DNA of 34,074 nt from JABDGR01 sp964561455 (GTDB lineage Bacteria; Verrucomicrobiota; Verrucomicrobiia; Opitutales; JABDGR01), in contig CAZLPS010000037.1 of the NCBI GenBank assembly GCA_964561455.1, positions 1 through 34,074 of the forward strand. Direction: 5' to 3'. The notes under the pieces are model-generated. The model was not told the DNA's origin, ran no database searches, and was given only the letters and a program-made list of their open reading frames with translations. Both the position numbers and the translations under genes were made by a program. Positions 7,144 through 14,870 of the stretch are shown in pieces; positions within the stretch are counted from its first letter, which is position 1; the number at the start of each line of letters is the position of its first letter.

Positions 7144-7743
7144 CTACCCTCGCGCAAAATCCACGAGTAGCCGGAATTCGCCGGCATCGGCGCGATGGAT
7201 GGCGGCGATATAGTTTCGGCGCACTTCCGACATGGCGACCAAGTCAGCCCGCGCGCCCCACGTGAACGCCACGCCGCCGCGCGAGGCCATGAGCACGTCC
7301 GCCATCAGGCGTGCATGCCGCCCGTTTCCATTGGGCCAGGGATGGATGGCGACCAGGCGGTGGTGCAGGCGGACGGCCAGTTCGTCGAGGGGATACGTGG
7401 CGTATTCGATCCATGCCCGCGCATCATCAAATGCGTTGCGGATGCCTTCGTTTAGGCGCACGACGTCCCAACCGAGATTTTTTTCCGTTTTTCGATAGCG
7501 ACCGGCCCAGCGCCAGACCTCATTGAACATCCGGCGGTGGAGTTCCCGTCCGAAAGCGTCGGTGAGGAGGTCGGGTCGTCGCAGGGAGCGCGGACGCATC
7601 GCCCAGATGCGCGCGGAATTGATGTTCGTTCGTTCGACCCTATTCAATTCCGCGCGCGTGGTGATGCTGGGAATCAAGTCCAGGCGTTCCTCGGCGCTCA
7701 ATTCCGTTTTGTGCTCCCCGGTTTGGAATAAATCAGGGTTCAT
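7144..7743 (-). CDS. Fic-domain protein (mobile mystery protein B)
   Basis: Fic enzymes usually attach AMP or another phosphate moiety to a target protein. This 199-residue protein matches the mobile mystery protein B group, known as the partner of an HTH protein on mobile DNA. Group-like stretches are LIPSITTRAELN, EVWRWAGRYRKTEKNLG and LADVL-type helices after the active site. The Fic motif is HPWPNGNGRHARLMAD, with catalytic His134. Asn138 stands where the canonical motif has Asp/Glu for Mg binding, so activity may differ from classical AMPylation. No clear inhibitory (S/T)xxxE(G/N) helix is seen here or in the partner. The start at 7743 is chosen because its ATG overlaps the upstream stop as ATGA; the longer frame upstream is arginine-rich shadow sequence. 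Confidence 0.93.
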   Translation of the reverse strand: MNPDLFQTGEHKTELSAEERLDLIPSITTRAELNRVERTNINSARIWAMRPRSLRRPDLLTDAFGRELHRRMFNEVWRWAGRYRKTEKNLGWDVVRLNEGIRNAFDDARAWIEYATYPLDELAVRLHHRLVAIHPWPNGNGRHARLMADVLMASRGGVAFTWGARADLVAMSEVRRNYIAAIHRADAGEFRLLVDFARG

Positions 7744-8165
7744 TCGGCGGGTTTGGGCGGCGGCCCGAGATCGCCCACGGCCTGATCTTCGAGTGCCATC
7801 GAGTGTTCGCTCGCCCTCAGGTATTGGTAGTTGGGGTCGTTGACTAACGCCAATTCGCTGAAGGTGGCTGCTCCCCCCTCGCGCGGCACAATGTAATAGA
7901 CAAGATGGCAGCCCATCGCTTCGGCGGAACGCTGCAGCGAATTCAAGCTGATGGCGCCGCGCTCCTCGGCCTTTTCGAGTTCCGAATAGGACTGGCGTTT
8001 GATGCCGAGTTTTTGCGCGACGTGTTCCTGGCTGAGCGCGGCGGCGCTGCGTGCAGCGCGAAGCCACCCGCGGGCGGGACGTTGTGCTTCCCGGGCCGCT
8101 GCCGCCAAGGCAGGAATTCGTGTATCCAGTCCACGCCGAATGATCGTTGCCATTTCCTTTTTCAT
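7740..8165 (-). CDS. HTH regulator (mobile mystery protein A)
   Basis: This 141-residue Xre-like DNA-binding protein precedes the Fic gene and overlaps it by 4 nt (ATGA), which implies translational coupling. The central HTH (about residues 33-85) contains RPARGWLRAARSAAALSQEH and QKLGIKRQSYSELEKAEERG. It is followed by ISLNSLQRSAEAMGCHLVYY, the characteristic block of mobile mystery protein A. The likely role is autoregulation of the pair and possibly restraint of the Fic partner, by analogy with toxin-antitoxin operons; this is inference. The ATG at 8165 is preferred over a TTG at 8201 because a good promoter places the transcription start almost exactly at this codon. Confidence 0.9.
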   Translation of the reverse strand: MKKEMATIIRRGLDTRIPALAAAAREAQRPARGWLRAARSAAALSQEHVAQKLGIKRQSYSELEKAEERGAISLNSLQRSAEAMGCHLVYYIVPREGGAATFSELALVNDPNYQYLRASEHSMALEDQAVGDLGPPPKPAE

Positions 8166-8172
8166 GCAGCCT

Positions 8173-8201
8173 ATAATCTTACATAAATTCAATTTTGTCA
8201 A
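8173..8201 (-). promoter_or_regulatory. Promoter of the HTH-Fic operon, possibly leaderless
   Basis: Read on the minus strand, a perfect -35 TTGACA (8196-8201) is followed after 17 nt by GATTAT (8173-8178). Transcription would begin near 8166, one base from the ATG at 8165, giving a leaderless or near-leaderless mRNA. The surrounding 60 nt are markedly AT-rich. Repeated TTATG/ATGTAA words around the -35 could be operator half-sites for the HTH protein. Confidence 0.55.
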
Positions 8202-8466
8202 GTCATAACATTACATTTCTTGATTTTTGTAAGCCTTTAACCTGCTTTTTCAGATAGGTCGGACAAGCGAGGCCAGCAATATCATCAGGCCATACATCCA
8301 CAAGCCCCTGACTCTCGCTGCCCTCGCCCCTTGTTCTACGGCCCAGCCAGTGGCCTTGCCGATCCCCATCCCTTTCTTTCCACCTTTGACAAGGCCTTGG
8401 GCCTCGTTTACTTCTCCGCCGTTGCTGTCCAAGTTGGAATCCCGCTAGGCCGCACGACTTTTTTTC
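8202..8466. other. Spacer without a convincing gene
   Basis: This spacer lies between the HTH-Fic promoter and the dehydratase gene. A minus-strand frame at 8250-8432 could encode 60 residues. It has a Gly/Lys-rich start (GLVKGGKKGMGIGKATG) and a possible membrane tail (GLWMYGLMILLASLV). It has only a TTG start, no ribosome site and an upstream stop, so it is left unannotated as a gene. No repeats or strong hairpins were seen. Confidence 0.4.
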
Positions 8467-9645
8467 ATGAAAATCACTGAAATCCGCACGCGCGTGGTCC
8501 AATGGAAGGGGCCGACGGTCCCGTTGCCGCCGCATTTTTGCACGAACCCGATGGACGTGGTTTCGCCAATGCTCACGCGGGCGACCATGAGCACCTTTGC
8601 CTTTCACGGCTGGCTGCTGGTCGAGATTTTTACGGACAACGGACTCGTGGGCATCGGTAATGCGGCGCTCTCGCCGTTGGTGACCAAGGAGGTCGTGGAC
8701 CTGCATTTGAAGCCGCTGTTGATCGGCGCGGACCCGTGGGACATCGAGTTTCTCTGGCAGCACATGTACCGCAAGACGATGGCCTTCGGACGCAAGGGTA
8801 TTGGCATGGTGGCCATCAGCGCGGTGGACATCGCTCTCTGGGACTTACTGGGCAAATCCGCGAAGCAGCCCGTGTACCGCCTGCTCGGCGGGCGCACGAA
8901 GCCGAAAATTCCCGTTTACGCGAGCCGCCTCTACTCCACCCCGCTGGACGAACTCGCCGCCGAGGCCAAGAAGTACAAGAAGGAAGGCTATCAGGCGATG
9001 AAGCTGCGCTTCGGCTGGGGTCCCGTGGACGGCGCGGCGGGCATGAACAAGAACGTCGCGCTGCTGCGCGTGGTGCGCGAGGCCGTCGGGCCCGACATTG
9101 ACATCATGGCCGACGCCTACATGGGCTGGACCCTCGATTATGCGAAACGCATGCTGCCGCTCATCGAGCCCTTTAATCTGCGCTGGCTGGAGGAAGCCGT
9201 CATTCCCGACGACATCCATGGCTACGCGGAGTTAAAGCGCGCCAACCGCGTGCCGATTGCCGGCGGCGAGCACGAATTTACCCTCTATGGCTTCCGCGAA
9301 CTCATCGAGGCCCGCGCGGTAGATTACATCCAATTTGACACCAACCGCGTGGGCGGCCTGACCCAGGCGCGGAAAATCGCGGCGCTGGCCGAGGCGCATT
9401 CGATCCCGGTCATCCCGCACGCCGGGCAGATGCACAATTACCACGTGGTCATGGCCAGCCTGAATTCCCCGATGGCGGAGTATTTCCCGCCCGTGGACGT
9501 CGAAGTCGGTAACGAACTGTTCTGGTATATCTTCAAGGGCGAGCCCGTCGCGAAGGATGGCTTCATTGACCTGGATGAGAACGTGCCGGGGCTGGGCTTG
9601 ACGGTGGACGAGAAGGCGTTGAAGAAGTTTAAGGTGACGGAGTAG
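8467..9645 (+). CDS. Enolase-superfamily dehydratase, L-rhamnonate dehydratase-like
   Basis: This 392-residue member of the mandelate racemase subgroup of the enolase superfamily likely dehydrates an acid sugar to a 2-keto-3-deoxy acid. Metal ligands fit D216 (MADAYMGW), E242 (RWLEEAV) and E268 (GGEHEF), spaced by 26 residues as expected. An Asp291-His318 dyad (FDTNRVGG, VIPHAG) supplies the general acid/base. The segment KLRFGWGPVDGAAGMNKN aligns with the KMPTHWGPHDGDAGIRKD region of rhamnonate dehydratase, which likewise lacks the second-strand KxK lysine. L-rhamnonate is therefore the best guess, but other 6-carbon acid sugars are possible. The rhamnogalacturonan lyase downstream supports this. 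The ATG at 8467 has no Shine-Dalgarno sequence. It converges on vapC 15 nt after its stop. Confidence 0.9.
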   Translation: MKITEIRTRVVQWKGPTVPLPPHFCTNPMDVVSPMLTRATMSTFAFHGWLLVEIFTDNGLVGIGNAALSPLVTKEVVDLHLKPLLIGADPWDIEFLWQHMYRKTMAFGRKGIGMVAISAVDIALWDLLGKSAKQPVYRLLGGRTKPKIPVYASRLYSTPLDELAAEAKKYKKEGYQAMKLRFGWGPVDGAAGMNKNVALLRVVREAVGPDIDIMADAYMGWTLDYAKRMLPLIEPFNLRWLEEAVIPDDIHGYAELKRANRVPIAGGEHEFTLYGFRELIEARAVDYIQFDTNRVGGLTQARKIAALAEAHSIPVIPHAGQMHNYHVVMASLNSPMAEYFPPVDVEVGNELFWYIFKGEPVAKDGFIDLDENVPGLGLTVDEKALKKFKVTE

Positions 9646-9660
9646 TTTCCAAACAAGAAA

Positions 9661-10059
9661 CTATAGCCAGTTGATTTTAATCTCCTTGTCCAGCGCCTTA
9701 AACTCCGGGTCGCCTGTGACCAATTCGGCATTTTTTTCCTTGGCAAGAGCCGCGGCAAAAGCGTCGGCGAGGCCGAGTGAAAATCGGGCTTTGAAATCGG
9801 CGGCGAGGTCGGCCAGGGTGCGGTCAGCGGGGTAAAACTTAATGGGTGCCGACGGCAGAGAATGGACGATTTTCTGCCAAGCTGCGTCTCCATCTTTGCG
9901 CCGGACAATATATTGCACCTCCGCGTAATTAACCTCAGTCATGAGAACCGGCAGCTGGAGCGCGACGGCATTCGCCAAGATGCTTTCCACGGCACCGGCC
10001 GCAGACTCGTTGCGAAATAAAGCCAGCAAGGCATGGGAATCAAGGACGATGGAAGTCAT
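9661..10059 (-). CDS. vapC: VapC-like PIN-domain toxin ribonuclease
   Basis: This is a 132-residue PIN-domain protein, probably a Mg-dependent RNase toxin that halts translation when its antitoxin is lost. Acidic active-site residues are in the expected places: Asp7 (VLDSHALLA), Glu42 or Glu47 (TEVNYAEV), Asp99 (GLADAFAAALA) and Asp117 (VTGDPEF). Its ATG lies inside the 3' end of the upstream antitoxin gene (20-nt overlap), so the pair is translationally coupled. It separates the dehydratase from the rest of the sugar genes, suggesting a later insertion; no flanking repeats mark one. Confidence 0.93.
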   Translation of the reverse strand: MTSIVLDSHALLALFRNESAAGAVESILANAVALQLPVLMTEVNYAEVQYIVRRKDGDAAWQKIVHSLPSAPIKFYPADRTLADLAADFKARFSLGLADAFAAALAKEKNAELVTGDPEFKALDKEIKINWL

Positions 10060-10327
10060 ATTTGCGCTGCTCTAGTGCCCGTTCCTGTTTTTTATGTTCC
10101 GCCCACTCTTCGGCAAAGGGTTTGCGGCCAAGTTTGGGCGCTAGGATGCCGCGTAAGCGATGCACTGCCGCGATGGTGACCGGCTTCAAAAGTATGCCTT
10201 CTGGAGTGGAAGCAACGAAAGCCCGGGTGCCGTCCTCGATATGGAATTCCTTGCGCAACCACAGCGGAATAACGACTTGGCCCCGCGTGGTGAACCGAAT
10301 GGAATCAGTCTTGGTTGTCGTGCTCAT
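10040..10327 (-). CDS. vapB: AbrB/SpoVT-type antitoxin (VapB-like)
   Basis: The 95-residue antitoxin partners the adjacent VapC. The N-terminal swapped-hairpin DNA-binding domain is seen as IRFTTRGQVVIPLWLRKEF and continues to GILLKPVT. The C-terminal half is charged (FAEEWAEHKKQERALEQRKYDF) and would wrap and inhibit the toxin. The complex normally represses its own promoter. Start choice: the ATG at 10327 gives MSTTTKTDSI. A further-upstream TTG at 10363 would add 12 residues unlike the family. A TTGACG at 10358-10363 (minus strand) could be a -35 element, but no good -10 is seen. Confidence 0.92.
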   Translation of the reverse strand: MSTTTKTDSIRFTTRGQVVIPLWLRKEFHIEDGTRAFVASTPEGILLKPVTIAAVHRLRGILAPKLGRKPFAEEWAEHKKQERALEQRKYDFHRP

Positions 10328-10490
10328 GGGCTGGAGTCTGAATATTGAATAAAAGTCCGTCAAGACTGATTTTATAGGAATTTTTAAATTTGTCCGTCCA
10401 ACTGCGCCCTGGATGCGCTACCGTTTCCCCTTGGCTTTGGCCTGAATTTTTGCCTAACACTTGGTGGTGTCTTCGGTATTCGATTTATTC

Positions 10491-10576
10491 TAGGCAGGTC
10501 GAGGACGCCACGCCCTACCCGCTGGCGCGCTTTTGCTTGGCCATTGTGGTAGGGCGGGGCGTCCTCGACCCGCCTA
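10491..10576. repeat. Inverted repeat F (GTCCTCGACC type)
   Basis: The 29-bp arms at 10491-10519 and 10548-10576 are reverse complements with two mismatches, around a 28-nt loop. The sequence (core GTCCTCGACC and GTAGGGCG) differs from the GCGC-hairpin family elsewhere, so this is a second inverted-repeat family. It ends 28 nt before the FAH gene and would fold in its 5' leader. The rest of the gap from 10364 shows nothing definite. Confidence 0.8.
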
Positions 10577-10604
10577 GCATTGACTGGGAATACACCATCT
10601 AATC

Positions 10605-11621
10605 ATGCTTCACCTAACTCAAATACAGAACGGTTCCGTCCGCCGGGTCGCCATCGTCGAAGAGCCCAAGCTACGGCTCCTCGACCCCCAATACGCCTCG
10701 GTCTACGCGCTGGCGATGGAGGCCATTGCCAAATCCCGCAAGTTGGCCGATTTGGCCCAAGAGCAGGCCACCGCCGAGACGCTGGATTACGAGCCGATTT
10801 ATTCCGGGAAATCGCCGTGGAAGCTGCTGCCACCGCTGGACCATCCCGACGAACCGACGCGGTGTTTAGTTTCGGGGACGGGCTTGACCCATTTTGGGAG
10901 CGCCAAAAACCGCAATGCCATGCACTCGACAGGCGGCGTGCCAACGCAAGGCGCGCCCGTGACTGATTCATTGCGGATGTTTCAACTGGGCGTGGAACAG
11001 GGTAAGCCGGGTGCCGGGAAAATCGGCGCGGCGCCGGAATGGTTTTACAAGGGGTCCGGGTCGGTGCTGCGGGCGCATGGCGAGCCTTTGCACGTGCCGG
11101 CGTATGCGGAAGACGGCGGCGAGGAATCTGAGGTCGTCGGCTGCTATGTCATTGGACCCGGTGGGAAGCCCTGGCGCGTGGGCATGGCGCTGGGGAATGA
11201 ATTTTCGGACCACTTGTTTGAAAAGAAGAACTACCTGAATCTCGCGGGGTCGAAGATGCGCCAATGCTCGCTGGGGCCGGAACTGGTGGTCGGCGCGGAT
11301 TTTCAATCCGTGGCCGGCGAGGCCCGCATCGAGCGGGCCGGGAAAACCTTTTGGTCAAAAGTCATTCATACGGGTGAGGCGGAGATGTGCCACAGCCTCG
11401 AGAACATCGAGCATCACCATTTCAAGTTCGAGCCGCACCGGCGGCCGGGCGACGTGCATATTCACTACTACGGGGCCGATTCGCTTAGCTTTGGCGACGG
11501 ATTGCACCTGGCCGATGGCGATTTGATGCGCGTGAGTTATGAAGGCTTTGGGCGGGCGCTGGTGAATCCGCTGAAGGTGCTGCCACGACCGGCCGAATTG
11601 GCGAAAGTAGCTGCCCTGTAA
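10605..11621 (+). CDS. GguC/AraD1-family FAH-superfamily enzyme
   Basis: This 338-residue protein of the GguC/AraD1 family has a fumarylacetoacetate-hydrolase fold. It starts with the family block VAIVEEPKLRLLD and SVYALAMEAI, then LLPPLDHPD, RCLVSGTGLTHFGSA, and the metal-site region E174-x-E176 with GNEFSD (198-202). Characterised relatives dehydrate 2-keto-3-deoxy-pentonates; other FAH members hydrolyse 2,4-diketo-3-deoxy sugar acids. Next to a rhamnonate-dehydratase-like gene, a role in the lower part of a non-phosphorylative rhamnose or arabinose route is the best inference. The ATG at 10605 gives the family N-terminus. It is probably co-transcribed with the dehydrogenase downstream, with inverted repeat C between them. 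Confidence 0.88.
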   Translation: MLHLTQIQNGSVRRVAIVEEPKLRLLDPQYASVYALAMEAIAKSRKLADLAQEQATAETLDYEPIYSGKSPWKLLPPLDHPDEPTRCLVSGTGLTHFGSAKNRNAMHSTGGVPTQGAPVTDSLRMFQLGVEQGKPGAGKIGAAPEWFYKGSGSVLRAHGEPLHVPAYAEDGGEESEVVGCYVIGPGGKPWRVGMALGNEFSDHLFEKKNYLNLAGSKMRQCSLGPELVVGADFQSVAGEARIERAGKTFWSKVIHTGEAEMCHSLENIEHHHFKFEPHRRPGDVHIHYYGADSLSFGDGLHLADGDLMRVSYEGFGRALVNPLKVLPRPAELAKVAAL

Positions 11622-11678
11622 GGGAAGATTTGCATTTGCCAAACCAACGCTTCGCGGACAGATAAGCAGGTCTGAATG

Positions 11679-11762
11679 TATGTCGGAGCGCGGTGCTTCA
11701 GCCCGCGCTGCAGGGAATTCGCCGACTCGGAAGCGCGGGCTGAAGCACCGCGCTCCGACATA
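11679..11762. repeat. REP/BIME-like inverted repeat C
   Basis: The 31-bp arms (11679-11709, 11732-11762) are perfectly complementary around a 22-nt loop. Each arm holds the inner hairpin AGCGCGG-TGCTTCAGC-CCGCGCT. A lone related arm occurs at 31720-31742. It ends 31 nt before the next start codon, so it would sit within a polycistronic transcript. Confidence 0.85.
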
Positions 11763-11793
11763 ACTCCACACAAAAAACGAATACCCCATTTTT

Positions 11794-12663
11794 ATGACCA
11801 AACCATCCATTGCATTTCTTGGGCTCGGCATCATGGGCGGCGGAATGGCGCACCGCCTGCTGGCCGCGGGCTTTCCGCTCACTGTTTACAATCGCAACGC
11901 CGACAAGGCCAAAACCCTGGCGGCGGCCGGCGCGAAAGTGGCGGCGACCCCGCGCGAAGCGGCGGCGGGCGCGGACATCATCATTTCCATGGTGGCCGAT
12001 GACGGCGCGGCGCGCTCAGTGTGGCTGGGTGACAACGGCGCACTGGCCGGGGCCAAGGCGGGCGCGGTGGTGGTGGATTGCAGTACGGTCACCCCGGATT
12101 GGGCGAAAGAACTCTCCGCGGCCGCCACGAAGAAGAATTGCCCGATGCTCGAAGCGCCGGTGACGGGCACGAAGCCGCACGCAGCGGCCGGTGAACTGGT
12201 TTTCCTGGTCGGCGGCGAAGCGGAAATTTTAGATAAGGTGCGTCCGGCATTGGCCGTCATGAGCAAGGCGATTCTCCATGTCGGCCCAATCGGATCCGGC
12301 GCCCTGGTAAAACTGCTCAATAATTTCCTTTGCGGGGTGCAGGCGGTGTCGTGGGCGGAGGCGCTGGCGCTAATCGAAAAATCCGGCATCAATAAGGCGC
12401 TGGCGGTGGACTTCCTGCTGCAAGGGAACCCCGGCAGCCCGCTGGTGAAGACCATGAATACACGCATGACCGTTCGCGATTATACGCCAAATTTCGCCAT
12501 GCGCCTGATGGCCAAGGACCTCGGCTATTCCATCGCAGCGGCCAAACAACATGGGGTGGAGCTGGCGACCGTGGCGAGCGCGCTGGAGGTCATGAAAAAA
12601 GCCATCGCCCAGGATTACGGCGAAAAGGATTTTTCCTCGGTGGTGGAAATATTGAGGAAATAG
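11794..12663 (+). CDS. 3-hydroxyisobutyrate dehydrogenase-like oxidoreductase
   Basis: The 289-residue beta-hydroxyacid dehydrogenase has the N-terminal NAD(P) motif FLGLGIMGGGMAHRL (from residue 8) and YNRNADKA after the second strand. It also has the substrate motif VDCSTVTPDWAKEL and catalytic Lys173 with Asn177 in GSGALVKLLNNFLCG. The family oxidises or reduces short beta-hydroxy acids, for example 3-hydroxyisobutyrate, tartronate semialdehyde or glyoxylate/succinic semialdehyde. In this neighbourhood a semialdehyde or hydroxy-acid product of sugar-acid breakdown is plausible, but the substrate is not readable from sequence. The substrate loop TGTKPHAAAGEL departs from the common SGG-type loop. 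It is a cytoplasmic, full-length protein with start ATG at 11794. Confidence 0.9.
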   Translation: MTKPSIAFLGLGIMGGGMAHRLLAAGFPLTVYNRNADKAKTLAAAGAKVAATPREAAAGADIIISMVADDGAARSVWLGDNGALAGAKAGAVVVDCSTVTPDWAKELSAAATKKNCPMLEAPVTGTKPHAAAGELVFLVGGEAEILDKVRPALAVMSKAILHVGPIGSGALVKLLNNFLCGVQAVSWAEALALIEKSGINKALAVDFLLQGNPGSPLVKTMNTRMTVRDYTPNFAMRLMAKDLGYSIAAAKQHGVELATVASALEVMKKAIAQDYGEKDFSSVVEILRK

Positions 12664-12774
12664 TTGGAGAGTTCTTTCTGCGGACGGGGATCCGACCGCG
12701 GAGTTGAGTGGCCAAGCCGACCGGCTCGCCGGGGGGTGTCCTGGCAAATCATGTTGATGCAGTTTGAGTGCAGG

Positions 12775-12865
12775 CGCAATTTCGTAGCGCTGAGCTTTAG
12801 ACAGCGGTCTGAATCGTACGAATATCGAAAATTCGCTGTCTAAAGCTCAGCACTACGAAATTGCG
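12775..12865. repeat. REP/BIME-like inverted repeat D
   Basis: The 32-bp arms (12775-12806, 12834-12865) match with one mismatch around a 27-nt loop. The arm core TAGCGCTGAGCTTTAG is shared with element A near recA, so the two are copies of one family. It lies between the dehydrogenase stop and the lyase start (79 nt upstream of it). The rest of the 280-bp gap shows no gene. Confidence 0.85.
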
Positions 12866-12943
12866 TCACTACCCCGCGAATTCATAGATTGATTTACACA
12901 CGGCAATGGCCGAAGATTGCGGAAACCCCGAAGATTGCTGCGC

Positions 12944-14851
12944 ATGATTTTGCCACTCCATTGGCGGTGTTCTTTTCGGCAGACTGCCCGGCTGCTTTTC
13001 ATTACGAGCGGCATGCTGGCCGCAGCGGCACACGCCAACGTGGCCGGTGGTGGCAGCGAAGGTTCAGACGTACTGCTATCCCAACAGGGTGCGTCGGTCA
13101 AACTCTCCAACGGCATTCTCACGGTTACCATAGATGCCGCCAACGCCCAGGTGGATTCGATTCTCTACAAGGGCAGGGACATGATCAACGGCCAGGGCGG
13201 TCACAGCCACATGTATTTCAGCCGCGACGGCGGGACGGATTATGAAACGCTGCCCCATTGCGTGTACACGGTGACCAAGCAAGGCGGGGACATGGTGGAT
13301 ATTTCCTGCAAACATGTCTACACGCCCGGGAAAGGCGACAAACACGCCTGGGATGTGGACGTCCATTTTGTGCTGCGGCGCGGGGCGCACGGACTGTATG
13401 TCTACACCATCAATTCCCATCCGGCGAGCTACCCCGCGATGACCGTGGGCGAATGGCGGATGGTCTGGCCCATGCCCGAGGCCGGTCAGAATTATTTGCT
13501 CGAGAAAGTTTACATTGACGAACTGCACCACGAGGTCATGCCCAGCGCGGCGGACTACCGCGCGACCATTGCGGTGCCGGGTGCACCCAAGGAGGTTACC
13601 CAGTTCACAACCGGGATTTGGGCCGGAAAATACGACTGCAAATATGTCTGGGTGGCCGATTATTGGGACCTGGGATGCTGGGGATACGCGAGCGACGTGA
13701 ATCACCTGGGCGGTTGGTTTGTTTTCGGCAGCCACGAGTTCTTTACCAACGGGCCGATGAAACAGGATCTCACCGCCACCCAGGCCGCAATCAATCTCGT
13801 GCACCTGAACATGAATCATTATGACGGCACGGAGTTGAAGTTTCCGCAGGGCACCGCCTGGCAAAAAATTTACGGCCCCTATTTCATTTACTTTAACGAT
13901 CAGGCGACGGGCGATGAGTGCTGGAAAGACGCCCAGGCCCAGGCCAGGGCGGAAGCGGCGGCCTGGCCCTATGCGTGGTTAAGCAATCCCCTCTACCCCG
14001 CCCGCAAGGATCGCGGCACGGTCGCGGGAAGGTTCATTGTCAAGGACGCGCTCAAGTCCGGGGTTAGCGGCGCCAATGCCTGGGTGGGCCTCGCGCTGCC
14101 GGAGACCGGCCATGAAGGCGGTTTTCAGTTCCAGGGCGAATATTACCAATATTGGGTGCATGCCGCCAGTGACGGCAGCTTCACCATTCCGAACGTCAGG
14201 CCCGGCAAGTACACGCTCTATGCCTTCACGACCGGCGCGGTGGGGGAATTTTCGAAGGTCAATGTGACGGTGGGTGCCGGGCAAGCGTCAAATCTGGGCG
14301 ACGTCGTTTGGAGTGTGCCGCATAAAGGGACGAAGATTGCATGGGAAATTGGCATCCCCGACCGCCGCGCGACCGAGTTCAAGCATGGCCGCGATTATTT
14401 TGTGCCGATGCTCTACACCCAATTCCCCGGCGAGTTTACCAACCCGCTCAATTACTATGTCGGGAAGAGCGATTTCCACCAAGACTGGAATTACGCGCAA
14501 AGTTACGCCTACCAGGGTGCCAAAATGGTGCCGCACCCCTGGATCATCCACTTCAATCTCGACGAGGCGCCGGCCGGCGCGGCGACGCTCACGCTGGCGC
14601 TGGCGGGATCACACCAGGCGAAACTGGACGTGCTGGCGAACAACGGCGCCGCCACGCACGTCACGCCGAAATATCCCGGCGGCAACGCGCTCGTGCGTGA
14701 ATCCGACCATGCCAAATACGAGGTGGATTACGTCACCATCCCCGCGGGAAAATTGACCAAAGGAGAAAACACCATCACGCTGGTGCAGACCAACACCGGC
14801 AGCGATCAGGCGAGTATCATGTACGATTACCTGAATCTCGAATTGCCGTAG
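12944..14851 (+). CDS. Rhamnogalacturonan lyase, PL4-like, secreted
   Basis: The enzyme is predicted to cleave the rhamnose-galacturonate backbone of rhamnogalacturonan I by beta-elimination outside the cytoplasm. From ATG 12944 the 635-residue product has a signal peptide (RQTARLLFITSGMLAAAAHA). It then has the three PL4 domains: a large N-terminal beta-sandwich (about residues 45-355, with MYFSRDGGTDYETLPHCVYT and WDLGCWGYASDVNHLGGWFV), a fibronectin III-like middle domain (about 370-450, VSGANAWVGLAL and NVRPGKYTLYAF), and a C-terminal jelly-roll domain (about 460-635, FHQDWNYAQSYAYQG and ASIMYDYLNLEL). A TTG at 12917 would only add residues before the signal. It converges on the porin gene 19 nt away. 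Exact substrate within pectin is inferred. Confidence 0.9.
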   Translation: MILPLHWRCSFRQTARLLFITSGMLAAAAHANVAGGGSEGSDVLLSQQGASVKLSNGILTVTIDAANAQVDSILYKGRDMINGQGGHSHMYFSRDGGTDYETLPHCVYTVTKQGGDMVDISCKHVYTPGKGDKHAWDVDVHFVLRRGAHGLYVYTINSHPASYPAMTVGEWRMVWPMPEAGQNYLLEKVYIDELHHEVMPSAADYRATIAVPGAPKEVTQFTTGIWAGKYDCKYVWVADYWDLGCWGYASDVNHLGGWFVFGSHEFFTNGPMKQDLTATQAAINLVHLNMNHYDGTELKFPQGTAWQKIYGPYFIYFNDQATGDECWKDAQAQARAEAAAWPYAWLSNPLYPARKDRGTVAGRFIVKDALKSGVSGANAWVGLALPETGHEGGFQFQGEYYQYWVHAASDGSFTIPNVRPGKYTLYAFTTGAVGEFSKVNVTVGAGQASNLGDVVWSVPHKGTKIAWEIGIPDRRATEFKHGRDYFVPMLYTQFPGEFTNPLNYYVGKSDFHQDWNYAQSYAYQGAKMVPHPWIIHFNLDEAPAGAATLTLALAGSHQAKLDVLANNGAATHVTPKYPGGNALVRESDHAKYEVDYVTIPAGKLTKGENTITLVQTNTGSDQASIMYDYLNLELP

Positions 14852-14870
14852 CCGCGGGCTGAGCAAAACC

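Noticed and set aside
7744..8067. N-terminal extension of the Fic frame to 307 residues
   Set aside because: The extension is Arg/Ala-rich, lies entirely over the HTH gene in another frame, and the ATGA overlap at 7740-7743 marks the real start.
8250..8432. Minus-strand 60-residue ORF with a possible membrane tail
   Set aside because: TTG start only, no ribosome site, an in-frame stop shortly upstream and no recognised homology. Kept only as a note in the spacer entry.
7042..8466. Possible att duplication of the tRNA-Ser 3' end beyond the HTH-Fic pair
   Set aside because: I looked for a second copy of the T-arm/acceptor sequence. Only a trivial GAATCCC match near 8438 exists, so no attachment site is supported.
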